Assembly: GCA_037903475.1 (NCBI GenBank)
Contig: JBAJFG010000445.1
Span: 310,001-374,000 of the forward strand
Source of the DNA: Ancylostoma caninum
Lineage: Eukaryota; Nematoda; Chromadorea; Rhabditida; Ancylostomatidae
Direction of reading: 5' to 3'
DNA: 64,000 nt
In this document: positions 26,184 to 37,900 of the stretch, in pieces
Layout: each line of letters begins with the position of its first letter
Position numbering within the stretch: position 1 is the stretch's first letter
The notes under the pieces: generated by a model
Told to the model about the DNA's origin: nothing
Seen by the model: only the letters and a program-made list of their open reading frames with translations
Database searches by the model: none
Position numbers and translations under genes: made by a program

Positions 26184-26680
26184 AGCACCTTAGCGTCCTA
26201 GTGACCAGGTGCATTTTGATAATAAAAAGATCGGTTTTTGGATTAGTGGCACCGTCAGAGTCCAAGTGACCGGGTGTTCCAAATTGATTTCACCGATCGA
26301 CTTTTGCAGTAAGGGCACCGTCAGAGTCTTAGTGACCGGGTGCTTCAAATTTTCACATCGATCGATTTTTTTTTGAACGTGGCACCGTCAGTGCCCAAGT
26401 GGCCGGGTGTTCCAAAAACAAGGCATCGATCGATCGGAGGTCTGAGTGCCGGCAGTGTCAGAGGGACCGGGCACTTGTGTATCGATTTATCGATCAGATC
26501 GATTTTTCTTTTGGAGTAGAGGCACCGTCTGAGTCTGTGTGACCGGGTGTTCCAAATCATCGATTTTTGTGAGTGGGTTGAGCACTGCCGAGTCTGTGTG
26601 ACCGAGTGCCACCTGGTATCGATCGATATCGATCTGTCGCTGCACTATCTGCGTCTGTGTGACCGAGTGCAAGCAGGAGA
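26184..26680 (+). repeat. eight-fold hairpin repeat in the retrotransposon leader
   Basis: The leader repeats a module 'GGCACCGTCAGAGTC--AGTGACCGGGTG' at about 26184, 26248, 26308, 26381, 26446, 26520, 26580 and 26641, at 60-75 bp spacing. In each, GCACCGTCA can pair with TGACCGGGTGC (GCACC with GGGTGC, GTCA with TGAC). Spacers carry ATCGATCGATTTTT-like sequence. Copies differ, but both stem sides tend to change together (GCACT...GAGTGC in the last two). It lies between the primer-binding site and the Gag start, where packaging or translation elements normally lie. Confidence 0.75.
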
Positions 26681-26840
26681 GTAGCCTAGGGTGCGTAGGA
26701 TAAGGAACCACCTAGGTAAAAAGAAATCTCTCATCCTCTCATCGAATCCTTCCTATTCATCTCGCGTTATCGATCGTTTCGCGTCGTATTGATCACTTGC
26801 GAATCAATTTAAGTGATAATTCAAGTTTTGCAGAGCCAAG

Positions 26841-29798
26841 ATGAGCGGCAAAGGGCAAGTGCTAGATGAGGACGAGCTCCTCATGTCCACGGAAGGCGAA
26901 GAATCGGGTGACGAGATGGAGCACGATGGGCGTGCAGTGGAACAAAATGTGAGTGAATCACAAAATAAAGAAGATGAGAAACGCATAGCGCGACTCCGCA
27001 AGCAAATCGCAGCGATAGCAATCACGTGCGACGCGGAGTTAGGCAAGCGCATGCGCATAGGTGACAGTTGTAGAGAGGAGGTAATGAAGGCTGTCACGGA
27101 GCAGGTTGATGTGGCCAAGGAGGTAGTCACTGCAAGTATGAAAGAAATTTTGTCGCGCGGTGCTGGCAAAATTGATAACGAAGTGGTCGCTATATTGGAA
27201 GCCGCAAACATTGCAAAAGCCTCCGAGCTGTCACATTGCTTGGATACTTTCATGGCGCTTAAAAGTAGGTGCCGTGAGATTGCTGCGCTGTTATCATGCA
27301 AGAGCGACGACATCATAGATGGCATTAAAGACTTGATAGCACAAAATGCTCGTCTATCAAAAGAAATTGATGCACAACAATTGCAGGTTGAACAGCTGAG
27401 AAGGCAGGTCGAGGACCTTGGCAAGGGCAGCACAGCAAGCAATGTGAACTGCGAGGCAAGCCATGTGAAGAGTGCACTGAAAGAGAACTTCGCAGGTAGG
27501 ACTACCAGCAAATACCAAAGATATGCAAACTTGTTATGTGATGAGGATGATGAATTGCAGGGAACGTGGACATCAACTCCCTCGACCCGAGAGTACTGCG
27601 AGCCTACGTTGAAAGGAGACTACGAGAGCAATCGAAGAGTGCCACCACAGCAGGTCACAGGTACGCCAGTTTCCGAGGTAAATGAGATGAGCATGGGAGA
27701 GTACATACGGGTTATGGCTTTACCTGAGGTGCAGCCGTATAGCGGTAGGCCCGGGGAATGTTTTAAACGATTCGTTCGCGCATTCTGCAACAAATACCCT
27801 AGCACACACTGGAGGGAGGCTAGTAGACTACAGCTTTTTGAAGGGTTCTTACGGAAGGAGGCACTTACAGTGTTCGAAACACTGCCAGAAAGCGTGCGCG
27901 AAAGTAGTGTAGATGAAGTAGTGCAAGCGATGAAACAACGCCTGCGCATAGATAGTGCTAGCTCGCGAGTCAAGACAATGGCAGAGCTTCGTTCACTTGC
28001 GATGCACGAAAACCAGTCAGTAAGTGAATTCTGTCTTACCATAGAGAAACTGGCAAGCCGCGCATATCCAGATGTCCCACGTGAGGTAGTATCCTTACAA
28101 ATGGCAGAGATATTAAGCCGGCAACTTGCCCAATGGGAAGGTAGTTATTGTCTGGCTGAGGCATTGGAGACTCACGCAGAGTCTGATGCTTATGAAAAAG
28201 TAAAGGAAGCTGCACTGAGACTTGAACGTAGTCGGAAAGTGACACAAGAGATGAGCGGCTTACCAAACACTGTAAAGTTACGTAGAAACACGGTTAGGCA
28301 ACTGCACCAACAAACACGTGAGAATGGTTGGTATCTTTCTCAGCAGAAGCCGGAGGTGCAGGAAACAAGGCGTAATGCTCCTCCAAATGACGGAGTATCC
28401 GAAACACCTCGGAGCCAGAGAGTGCTAGGAAACAGCAGCATAGGTGGAAAGAGGGGTGAGGTCAAGAGGTGTTATAACGGTGGAAAGCTTGGGCACATAG
28501 CAGCTGAGTGCAGGATGCCTCCTCGACAGAGTCAAAGAAGGAGTCAACCATCAGCGTCCCCTGATGAGGATAGGTCAGCAAGACAGGCTAGTAGTGCTTC
28601 GTCGTATCTGACATTGGTGGAGTCATGGTCGTGTTGTTCCACCACTGATGCAAGGGAGCCTAGTTGTCCCCTGTTTGGGTACAGGTGCACCACTACTGTG
28701 AATATTATGGGTTTGACAGCAACTGCGCTCCTGGACACGGGATCGGAGATATCAATAGTACCCGTACAATTTCTAAGAAACGCAGCGAGGATGGGTGTAA
28801 ACCTCGATGCGTACATCGAGAGAATGGAACCACCTTCAGTGAGGATTAGGGATGCCTCAGGAAACACGATGCAGTATTTCGACACGATTCGAGTTGCCAT
28901 AACGGTAGACGGCAAACTAGAGGTCATTCCCTTCTTTGTGGCCAAAGGACTGGACGATGTTATCGTTTTAGGTACAAATGCTCTGGAAGCGCTGGGCATA
29001 GGACTCACGGCTAAAGTGTTGCATGAGACGCCAAGTGAGATGGGGGAAGCTGAAAAGAAGCTTCATGAAACCAACTTGGTGAAGGAACGAGTAGGAATGC
29101 CACCAGCTAAGACGAGTTTAGTGACACTGACTCGGGTGGGTGCAGTGGAGGAACCAAGGATACGACCTATGCATCAGGAGACTCCACGTAGAATGTGCAA
29201 GACAAGCAACAGTACAGCGGAACAAATGGTTCACTGTCAAAAGAGCAAGTTAGGGGGATGCAGGAGTGAGTCTTGGATCAGTCCAAATCATGTGAGTGCG
29301 AGTAGCGACTTCCACATAAGACCACTTGAGATAGGTCGTATCCCCTCACGGACTAGAGTAAAAAGAAAAACACGACACAAACAAGCAAAGACAGTTCATG
29401 TAAACCGAACTTGTTTCAGGCCGGAACTAGGAAACAACGGAAACACTAGCGCCCTGGACATGCTCTCCAGTTGCCCGAATCGGAAGCATGTCGAAGTAAA
29501 CGTCTCAGCGAAGAATCACACGTTCAGCTATGTCGTCTCAGACACCGAGGATTCAGTCGGACACTTAATGTTCAACAGGAATTTCGAGCTGCAACGTCAC
29601 ATGTGCGAGCGTGAGTGTAACGCTGACGAGATACAATCCCACAGGAAGGATTGCAGGTTCGCAGCATTCTTGCGACATTGTGACCACGTATACCTCAGTT
29701 CAAGCCTTTGCGATGGATCACCTGGTAAAGCTGTTTTAGACAGTAACCGCTCGACTGAACGGCCCAATGGTCGGAGGATGGAGCGCTGTTATAGTTAA
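26841..29798 (+). CDS. Gag-protease polyprotein of the LTR element (985 aa)
   Basis: The ATG at 26841 follows CCAAG and the leader repeats. Residues about 40-200 are charged and coiled-coil-like. About 290-480 form a retrotransposon Gag core (S-G-R-P-G-E-C-F-K-R-F...). Near 543 is a zinc knuckle, C-Y-N-G-G-K-L-G-H-I-A-A-E-C, in which the second cysteine of C-x2-C-x4-H-x4-C is replaced by glycine. Near 632 the aspartic-protease signature L-L-D-T-G-S-E-I appears. The last about 230 residues match no domain I can name and look like the fused remains of a deleted pol region. The missing knuckle cysteine suggests weaker RNA binding. Ty3/gypsy is favoured over BEL/Pao, but this is undecided without RT. 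Confidence 0.85.
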   Translation: MSGKGQVLDEDELLMSTEGEESGDEMEHDGRAVEQNVSESQNKEDEKRIARLRKQIAAIAITCDAELGKRMRIGDSCREEVMKAVTEQVDVAKEVVTASMKEILSRGAGKIDNEVVAILEAANIAKASELSHCLDTFMALKSRCREIAALLSCKSDDIIDGIKDLIAQNARLSKEIDAQQLQVEQLRRQVEDLGKGSTASNVNCEASHVKSALKENFAGRTTSKYQRYANLLCDEDDELQGTWTSTPSTREYCEPTLKGDYESNRRVPPQQVTGTPVSEVNEMSMGEYIRVMALPEVQPYSGRPGECFKRFVRAFCNKYPSTHWREASRLQLFEGFLRKEALTVFETLPESVRESSVDEVVQAMKQRLRIDSASSRVKTMAELRSLAMHENQSVSEFCLTIEKLASRAYPDVPREVVSLQMAEILSRQLAQWEGSYCLAEALETHAESDAYEKVKEAALRLERSRKVTQEMSGLPNTVKLRRNTVRQLHQQTRENGWYLSQQKPEVQETRRNAPPNDGVSETPRSQRVLGNSSIGGKRGEVKRCYNGGKLGHIAAECRMPPRQSQRRSQPSASPDEDRSARQASSASSYLTLVESWSCCSTTDAREPSCPLFGYRCTTTVNIMGLTATALLDTGSEISIVPVQFLRNAARMGVNLDAYIERMEPPSVRIRDASGNTMQYFDTIRVAITVDGKLEVIPFFVAKGLDDVIVLGTNALEALGIGLTAKVLHETPSEMGEAEKKLHETNLVKERVGMPPAKTSLVTLTRVGAVEEPRIRPMHQETPRRMCKTSNSTAEQMVHCQKSKLGGCRSESWISPNHVSASSDFHIRPLEIGRIPSRTRVKRKTRHKQAKTVHVNRTCFRPELGNNGNTSALDMLSSCPNRKHVEVNVSAKNHTFSYVVSDTEDSVGHLMFNRNFELQRHMCERECNADEIQSHRKDCRFAAFLRHCDHVYLSSSLCDGSPGKAVLDSNRSTERPNGRRMERCYS

Positions 29799-29957
29799 AG
29801 AAACTACTGTCGTGCTTCAATTATTTTTGATTTGCTTGATCCATCGGTTATGTTTTTTTGTGTTATCAGAGCGAAGGCCTTCCGTGGTCGAAAGAGCAGA
29901 GGTCGCGGTGAGAACCCATCCTAAGTGCCGGGACGTCACTTCCCCGGAGGAGGCGGT

Positions 29958-30434
29958 TGTAGGGTTTGAGAGTAGTCCGCGGGGGTCGAAAGATCACTGA
30001 GTGGCTTGGCGCGAGATCAAACATTTTGAATCGACCCGCCACATGACAAGCGCCAAAAACGACCCGCAAAAAAAAACGAGGGGGGTCCGGGGTTTGGAGG
30101 TCCACTTCTTCACTTGGAGTTCTTCGTCGCCCGTGCCCCGTCGTACTGCTACCGCTGCGGCTACTGAAGGCCGCCGATATTCTGTATTTCTGATTTTGCT
30201 CCGGTTGCACCCGGAGTAGTGAGTTTTTATTTTTTTAAATAAAGTTTTTGCTCGTTCTCGTGTGATTACTTTTGTGGTCAAGCGTTAATCGCTTGCTACT
30301 TTGTTTAGTTTTTGTTCTTGTGTTTTCTTTTGGGTACCGTTGAGGGGACTGGGGGTTCTCGTTGATTAGGTGGGAACCGGGACGTTAGACAAAAAGGGGC
30401 TAATAGTTTTTGCAATTAACCCACTTTAGTAACT
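29958..30434 (+). repeat. 3' LTR
   Basis: 477 bp, colinear with the 5' LTR; the one difference found is an A missing in the A-run near 30068. Followed by the CTCTCT target duplication. Confidence 0.85.
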
Positions 30435-30467
30435 CTCTCTGCTTTAACGTGCACCTCATCTCATTAA

Positions 30468-30931
30468 AGGCAGCAGGAGCTGAAATCCTCGACTCCGAGC
30501 TGAGCTGTGGGTGATGAAGTACAGACTCAGCACATCATAAATGTGAAACGAACACAGACAATTATGGCTTACCTGCAGAGAAAATGGAACACTCCTCGCG
30601 AACACGCCTGGCCGTGTTCGCGCGCGGACGAGTTTTCCCCGGCGCAAAAAGCCATTGCGGTGCGTGGTTTGGCGCAAAGGGAAAACGTAATGCATTCAGT
30701 TCACAGGGTTTCATGGCGGGACTCGGCCAAAACCACGCGCCGCCATGGCCTTCGCGCCGAGGAAAACTCGTCCGCGCACGAACACGGCCAGGTGTGTTCG
30801 CGACGAATGTTCCATTTTCTCTGCAGGTAAGCCATCATTGTCTGTGTTCGTTTCACATTTATGATGTGCCGAGTCTGTAGTTCACCACCCGCAGCTCAGC
30901 TCAGAGTCGAGAATTTCAGCTCCTGCTGCCT
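30468..30931. mobile_element. TTAA-flanked foldback MITE (AGGCAG ends)
   Basis: TTAA at 30464-30467 and 30932-30935 bracket ends AGGCAGCAGGAGCTGAAAT and its inverse. The inverted arms run about 170 bp each (aacgaacacagacaat... and its complement near 30835), so nearly the whole 464-bp element folds back. It is only 24 bp from the 3' LTR of the retrotransposon. An element of the same length and the same AGGCAG terminus is at 59684-60153. Confidence 0.8.
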
Positions 30932-31019
30932 TTAACCGAAACGTTAAGTAAGCAGGTTAACGATGCGGATAGCCTCATCAAGCTTCCATCACGAGCGTAA
31001 TGCTAGGATTAACCCGGTG

Positions 31020-31235
31020 TAAGTGAGGGAGGGATTTTGGGGTCCCGCCCTACGTCAGAAGTCGAAGATCGGAGACGCTGCCGCTTGCTCCAAGTAGAAT
31101 AAAATCAGATGGATCGAGCGCGTGGTGCATCTTAACGACAACCGTTGAACACGAGCTGTTAGAGACCGGATTTCAGAGGAGGTTAAACCCATAACGGGAA
31201 GACAACAGGAATCCGCTGCGATGGTGGGATCACCT
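31020..31235 (+). mobile_element. RTE-type retrotransposon 3' relic
   Basis: Near 31110 the + strand reads R-W-I-E-R-V-V-H-L-N-D-N-R-(stop)-T-R-A-V-R-D, then K-P-I-T-G-R-Q-Q. This matches the C-terminal 'RW-GHV-R--D-RWT-AV-DW---KR--GRPP' block of nematode RTE-like elements, but with a stop codon and substitutions. Only the tail is left. Confidence 0.45.
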
Positions 31236-31848
31236 CATAAATGCATATAATGCTCTTTGTATCCCTCAAATGGACAGCACCCAATGGGCAGATGGAATAT
31301 GCGGTAGGAACTATTATTATTTGCTTGCCTTACCATTAACATCAATCTTGATACAGGTGATCTGTGAATGAGAATGGGAAGTTTGACAAAAATTTTCCCA
31401 AATTTTTGGGATAGCGTACCTATGTCCACTCAAATAATCAGCAGATGGTTAAGTACGGATGCAGTCGCATTAAATGCAATGGTAGAGTCGTGAAAAATGT
31501 ATGTAATCCCACTAGTGCAGATGAGTGCCAAAACAATAGTTGCCTATGTCTTCCGAAACAGTCATGCGAAGAGCCCCATCTTGTACTAGAACTGAATGTT
31601 TTGGAGAAACGACTTTTCGCCACTATTGGCAGAGGAAGGACGTCTTATCGGACTCAAGCTGGTCAGACGGGGTCCAAAATTCAATGCCTTCTCACCGTAA
31701 CCTTTTTATTTACATAGTGCTTAGTTTGCCAGAAACTTACATAATTATTAGCTGGAACTTTCAACAAGGAACAGGTGGAGCCATACGTTGTCAATTCCAT
31801 TTTCCTTGATAAAACATTGGGAATCATTGTCGCAGCTTTGCGCACTTG

Positions 31849-31861
31849 GTTGCCAGGCAAC
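31849..31861 (+). promoter_or_regulatory. RFX/DAF-19 X-box upstream of wdr-60
   Basis: GTTGCCAGGCAAC is a perfect inverted pair of RFX half-sites (GTTGCC / GGCAAC) with a 1-bp spacer. It ends 85 bp before the inferred start codon at 31947. X-boxes of nematode ciliary genes usually lie within about 200 bp of the ATG, mostly with a 2-bp spacer; RFX factors tolerate 0-3. The gene downstream encodes a ciliary motor subunit, which makes a chance match unlikely. Confidence 0.7.
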
Positions 31862-31946
31862 AGACTAACTGCACAGAACAGCCGACCCGCAATGGGACCG
31901 AGTCAGTATTCACTGCATTCCGGTCCGCTGTGTTCCTATTCCGCTT

Positions 31947-34900
31947 ATGTCGAAGGAGAAACACCGCTCACGCAGCAAGGACAAGCACACAGGAATTCCT
32001 CTGCCCAAGGCCAAAGTGTGAGAGTCTTAAGAGTTCGTAGTTAGGAAGTTAAGTTCTCCTTGCTGCTGAAATCCTTGGTTATCACAAAACCGTGGTTGTG
32101 CTGTTGTAAGCCCCAAATTTTCTAAGCAGAATCAGCAGATAGAGAAGCACATTTCTCCGTATTTATTTCTGCGTGGTAATACCATGCTTATGTATAGATA
32201 CAATCTCAAGAATACAAAAACAATGTAGTACATATCTGTCCCGGTTTGGGAAAGCATCTACGAAATCTGGCTTCAAGCTGGTTCTCCATCTCTTAATCGT
32301 TCTGGCGGTTCCCATTCATGCAAAAAGCACCTTCATTAGACAGTGACTTCAATTCCAGGCATATTTTTCGAATGGGTGAAGGAAAATCTCGTTTTTGTGC
32401 CACTTTTTTTTGTAGAAACCTAGGTACCCCTTGACACATCTGTCAGAAGGAGGTTCTACTAGGTGCCCACCACTGATATCACCAACTACTCAGCCGTCTG
32501 GGAAAGAGCCTATTACATATGTATCTCCTCGAGTGTCTCTTCGGGTAAAACACAGGTTTTTCTGCATTATTGTGAGGATTTCCGCACGAAACCTCGAAAA
32601 CGATTCTGAAATTATACACAGCATATGAGGCCTTGCTCCTTGCCCTAGTTTTTTTTTGCACTGAAATTCTTCAAAACCTGCGACGCACAAGCTGACTTTT
32701 GACTCGACTGTATGGTCTCAGTATCGGAGGTCAAAATCCTTGGAGAAAGTTGAGGAAAATAGCAGGAAAGTAAATGGAATTTACCTATCTTTGATGGGTA
32801 AACCTTCGATTTAGCTGAAGTGAGGGTTGGCGTCTGCAAAACATTGATTCTAAATAATGAGCAGTGGCGGACGCAGGGGGGGGGCGCGCCCCCCCCGAGA
32901 ATGGGTCGCCAAATTTTCGAAATTACTTTACAATACAAATAAAAATCTTGTGTTAGTTTATTTTTAATTGTTTATTTTTATTATTATTTTTAATATATTT
33001 TTTATTTATTGTTTATTATTATAATTAATATTATTATTAATTTTATTTTCCGTCTGGGTCCCCAAAACGGCGGAGACCCCATTTTTCTTCCCACGCCCCC
33101 CCTCCCGCCCACTTTCTGCGTCCGCCACTGATAATGAGTAAAGTGCGACAACAGTAATCTGAGAGAACTTCCATCCCATTAGAGTCACTATGGTGAAGAC
33201 TATTGGTATCGTGGGAAAAACATCTAATTTTTGCTGGAATGCACCTCCTTCGACAGCAAGTATTTATGAGAATTGAGTATGCACGAAGACAACTTCTCCA
33301 GAACGCTTCGATTGTGACTGTGTTCGGTGACACATCCTTCCTTGAAAATATGCTTATAATGGAAAGGCACTCTGATAACTGTGCGGCACGAACACAGCAC
33401 GAACGGCGTAATGGTTCGGGTAGAAATCCTAGCAGCAACGGTTCCCAATTGCTGTCATCCTCCCCTCAATTGCTGCCGTCCCTCAGCAATTGTTGCTAAA
33501 GGAACGAATGCTTGAGCAGCAATCGAGGAGAGGATGGCAGCAACTGGGAACCGTTGCTGCTAGAGTTTCTACCGAACCAGAACGCCGTTTGGGTTGCGTT
33601 CGTGTTGCCCACTTATCCGAGAAATTTTCCATGTTTTTGCATACGAATGTTAAGAAATTTATTAGAATAGTAATTTTAATAGTAATTGTAAAAAGATAAT
33701 GTAATGAAAAATAGGAAGTGAGTGCATTCATTAGCCAATTATTATTTTTTAATCTAAGTATTATAATATTCTTTCCAGGCCTAAGGCTGAATCGCGCTCC
33801 CACGATGTTTACGACACTCCCAAGAAGGACCGATCACGAAGCAAGTCAAAAACGTATGTAGGTCTCTAGGGCTTAGCGGATCGGCTCTGCTGCTTCTCCT
33901 CAAGTTTTCGTTTTATGCCTGCTCCAGGAGACGTGTGAAAAGTATTTCAGGTCAGAATCGAAGACGGTAACCTCCAGCGAATCAAAGAAGCATAGAGAAA
34001 AGAAGTCAAAATCAAGCGCAGACGATATCGTTTCAACGAAGCATCACAAGGTATGTGAAAGCGCATTTGAGCTTTTCTTCTTTTTGTTTAGGTTCTCTAA
34101 TATCTAAATTTTTTGCCTAAATCTCCTATTTTTAATTTAGAGCACAAAATCGTCGCATTCTACCGAAGCGGAAAAGCACAGTCGGAAATCGAAGAGAGAA
34201 GAGAATGAGAAAGAAGCTCCTCTTCCAGTCGCCAAAATTGAGCCGGAGCAGCATGTGGAGGATGAGTACAGCTACGACTTCGACTATGAGGTATGCTCCG
34301 ATCACCGTTACATTGCAGAGCCTTGACTATGGATGGAAACTGCTCTGGTAGCTCCGCCAACTCTACTGGGGGTGGCAAAACAAGTTCCTTGGTCTTTCTC
34401 GGATTTTCCCTTTTTTTTCGTTTTTTCCCGTTCCATTGAACATATATAGTATTTTGAGGACGCACATGATGGCAATGTTTGCGAAGGGCAGGGGGTGCGG
34501 GGGGAGAGCGACACCCCGAGTCCCAATGGGTTGCTGGATTTTTGAAGTTGCTTTATGAAGAAAAAACATTGTATAGGCCTATTTTCCATTGTTTGTTTTT
34601 AATTATTGTTGTTAAAACACTTATTATTAACTAAGACTTCAAATTTAATATGTCTAGTAGTTTTATTATCCCTTCTGGGTTCGAGGAGTGGTGGAGTTGC
34701 CAGTTTTTTTGCACGGCCACCTCCCCCGTGGATAGCAACTCCTGTGCTCGAATGAGCCTCAGTGCTACCATTTGACAACCGCAAAACGTGGAACTAGTCG
34801 CCAACACGAGATCGGACGATTTATAAACTACCGCATTTGAAAAAAAAATTCTCGAAAATATGAACATTTGAATAACCGCTTGTTTTGAAATTGCCGAATG

Positions 34901-37900
34901 TACGAATTTTCAAATATTTGAATCTTTATTCGAACTGTATCCGATTCGACATGCACTCTAGTGACCTAGGCACTTCTTTTTTGCTGAATGGTTTTATGTC
35001 AACCTTACATCTGGCTAATTCTATGTTATCGTCTACCGCCTGGCTCTCTTATAGCAATATCCAAGTCTAACGAGTTTTTCTCCCTTTTTAATCTGGATTA
35101 AATTTGAAAGAAGAGCAAATGTCCAGAGTGCTGTTTTCCGCCTACTTGGCATTTCACAAGCCTAGAAGTTGAGAAGTTAAAAGTTCTGGAACAAATTAAT
35201 ATAGAAACGTAATATTTGATTAAACGATCAAACGTATTGTTATCGAATTTTTTCCACACGCTCTTATTCCCCAACTTATTTGATTTGACTCCTTTTTGTT
35301 GATTGTAAGGCGCAGCATCGAGTGCAAATAAATAACTAAAATAGATGGAACGCACCTCTGAATGGTATAGAAGACATCATTAAATTAAAACGATTTCAGC
35401 GAAAATATAACAAAACTTTTGATGCGGCTCGAGTGACGAAAGTCACCTGAGACAAGAGCATTTCTGAAATTCTTGAGAAATTCTAGAGCACCGCTCAAGG
35501 TGCTGACCTGAAATACCTTGCTCAAAGGTTGAAATCGCTTCTTTACAGGACGATTTCGAGAGCGACGATGAAGCAGATGATAGCAGAACTGCCAACACTG
35601 GTACGAAAAGAATGGAAGAGAATGGCATCTCCTCGACAGCTTCATCTGTATCAGATCGACCAGCAACTTCCAAACAAGAAATAATTCCTTCGTCACCAGT
35701 CGTGGAACGAACCGAAAGTACAGGAAATTCGCAAGTATGGTTGATGTTATTTAAATTTCTAGGTATTTAAGATGTTATGTAAATGTCTTATAGACTGACA
35801 GCTTGAAGAACAGCAGAGAGGACATTGTAGAAGAGACTCCTCTTTTGCGAAGGCTCGCAACTCGCCAGGGCGGACGGCCACCGGATCCAGCACCGCCTAC
35901 TAAGGCTGACACTAAGGTAGATTCTTCTGCTGATAAACTACAATTTTCGTTCCATTTAGTTCTATTTTATCTCAGAAATTGGGCTAACAAACTGAGTAAG
36001 ATTTTGTTGTTTTCATAAATTATTAGTTACTTCATTATAGGAAATATCCTACAATTCATTTACAGAGCTCAGCTGACAAAATGAGTAGAGTTTTCAACTT
36101 CATAGCAAGCCCAAATATCGTGAATAATTGTCAGCATTTATAAAAATTACATCATTCCTGATCTCTGGATATTTGTAGTCGAAATTTATCCATGAAAATT
36201 GCAGCAACCGTCCCGGATCGCATCTGCAGAGCGACGAATCAACTTCTCGAATGCATCTGTGGTGAACCAGAGCGCAATCGCGCAAGCAGATGAGCGATAT
36301 CGCAAGCTCAGAGAGCTCATAGGTGAGTCGGTCTTAGCTCTCACCGACAAATTCTGCTAAGTTTGTACCAGCTGCTCCCTCTTTGTGGAAGGTTCAACCT
36401 TTTTTTTCAAAATGATAACGTGAATCAGTACCGTACCGATACGTATGTTGGGTTACGCCGACGCACTGGCAACAGCCCATCCGTTCTTGTAGCTCGCCTC
36501 AGTTGTGCAATTGAGTCTGTACGCTCTAGGGTCTCCTAGAAGACCGCTTCGTTTTTTTTAGACCCAATTTATACGATAAGTCAGAGAAACGGGTACCCTT
36601 TGTATCGTGCTCCAAAACCATCATACTTTGTATATATTACAGACATTATGTGACTCTGTGCGTGCGTGTGCACACGCACTCTGATTGGTCAGTGATGGTG
36701 ATTGGTGGTGATTGCGAGATCATATAAAAGACTAAGAACGGGTATGGTGTGGTGGAGTGGGGTAGAGAGACGGTCGACCAGAAGATGCAGCGATGTGCAA
36801 CGGTGCTTCATAAAGTGAGGAAACACCTGGAGACAGGTCCAATGGTGTGATAAGGGTGCGACGGCGTCCAAAAGTGGGGAAACGCCTGGAGTCGGGTCCA
36901 GCGGTGTGATAAGGGTGCGCCGGCGTCCAAAAATGGGGAAACGCCTGGAGTCGGGTTCAACGGTGTGATAAGGGTGCGCCGGCGTCCAAAAGTGGGGAAG
37001 CGCCTTGAGTCGGTTCCAACGGTGTGATAAGGGTGCGCCGGCGTCCAAAAGTGGGGAAACGCCTTGAGTCGGTTCCAACGGTGTGATAAGGGTGCGCCGG
37101 CGTCCAAAAGTGGGGAAGCGCCTTGAGTCGGTTCCAACGGTGTGATAAGGGTGCGCCGGCGTCCAAAAGTGGGGAAGCGCCTTGAGTCGGTTCCAACGGT
37201 GTGATAAGGGTGCGCCGGCGTCCAAAAGTGGGGAAGCGCCTTGAGTCGGTTCCAACGGTGTGATAAGGGTGCGCCGGCGTCCAAAAGTGGGGAAACGCCT
37301 TGAGTCGGTTCCAACGGTGTGATAAGGGTGCGCCGGCGTCCAAAAGTGGGGAAGCGCCTTGAGTCGGGTCCAACGGTGTGATAAGGGTGCGCCGGCGTCC
37401 AAAAGTGGGGAAGCGCCTTGAGTCGGTTCCAACGGTGTGATAAGGGTGCGCCGGCGTCCAAAAGTGGGGAAGCGCCTTGAGTCGGTTCCAACGGTGTGAT
37501 AATCATACTTTGTATATATTACAGACATTATGTGACTCTGTGCGTGCGTGTGCACACGCACTCTGATTGGTCAGTGATGGTGATTGGTGGTGATTGCGAC
37601 ATCATATAAAAGACTAAGAACGGGTATGGTGTGGTGGAGTGGGGTAGAGAGACGGTCGACCAGAAGGTGCAGCGATGTGCAACGGTGCCTCATAAAGTGA
37701 GGAAACACCTGGAGACAGGTCCAATGGTGTGATAAGGGTGCGACGGCGTCCAAAAGTGGGGAAACGCCTGGAGTCGGGTCCAGCGGTGTGATAAGGGTGC
37801 GCCGGCGTCCAAAAGTGGGGAAACGCCTGGAGTCGTGTCCAACGGTGTGATAAGGGTGCGCCGGCGTCCAAAAGTGGGGAAACGCCTTGAGTCGGTTCCA

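Larger units (their letters stand above)
25561..30434 (+). mobile_element. non-autonomous LTR retrotransposon, Gag-protease only
   Basis: The LTRs at 25561-26038 and 29958-30434 seem to differ only by one A in a homopolymer (10 versus 9), so the insertion is very recent. A CTCTCT duplication flanks it (25555-25560 and 30435-30440). A primer-binding-type TGGGGGCCGAACC starts directly after the 5' LTR at 26039, and a purine tract GGAGGAGGCGG precedes the 3' LTR. One long open frame (26841-29798) codes Gag and protease. Reverse transcriptase, RNase H and integrase are absent: only about 160 bp separate the stop from the 3' LTR. It would need enzymes from a relative to move. Confidence 0.9.

Noticed and set aside
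26804..27511. Minus-strand 235-codon frame opposite gag
   Set aside because: Shadow of the Gag coding sequence; Ser/Leu-rich and without motifs.
34480..34800. Possible relative of the hAT MITE (similar 'ccttctgggttcgaggagtggtgg' block)
   Set aside because: No inverted ends or target duplication could be found.
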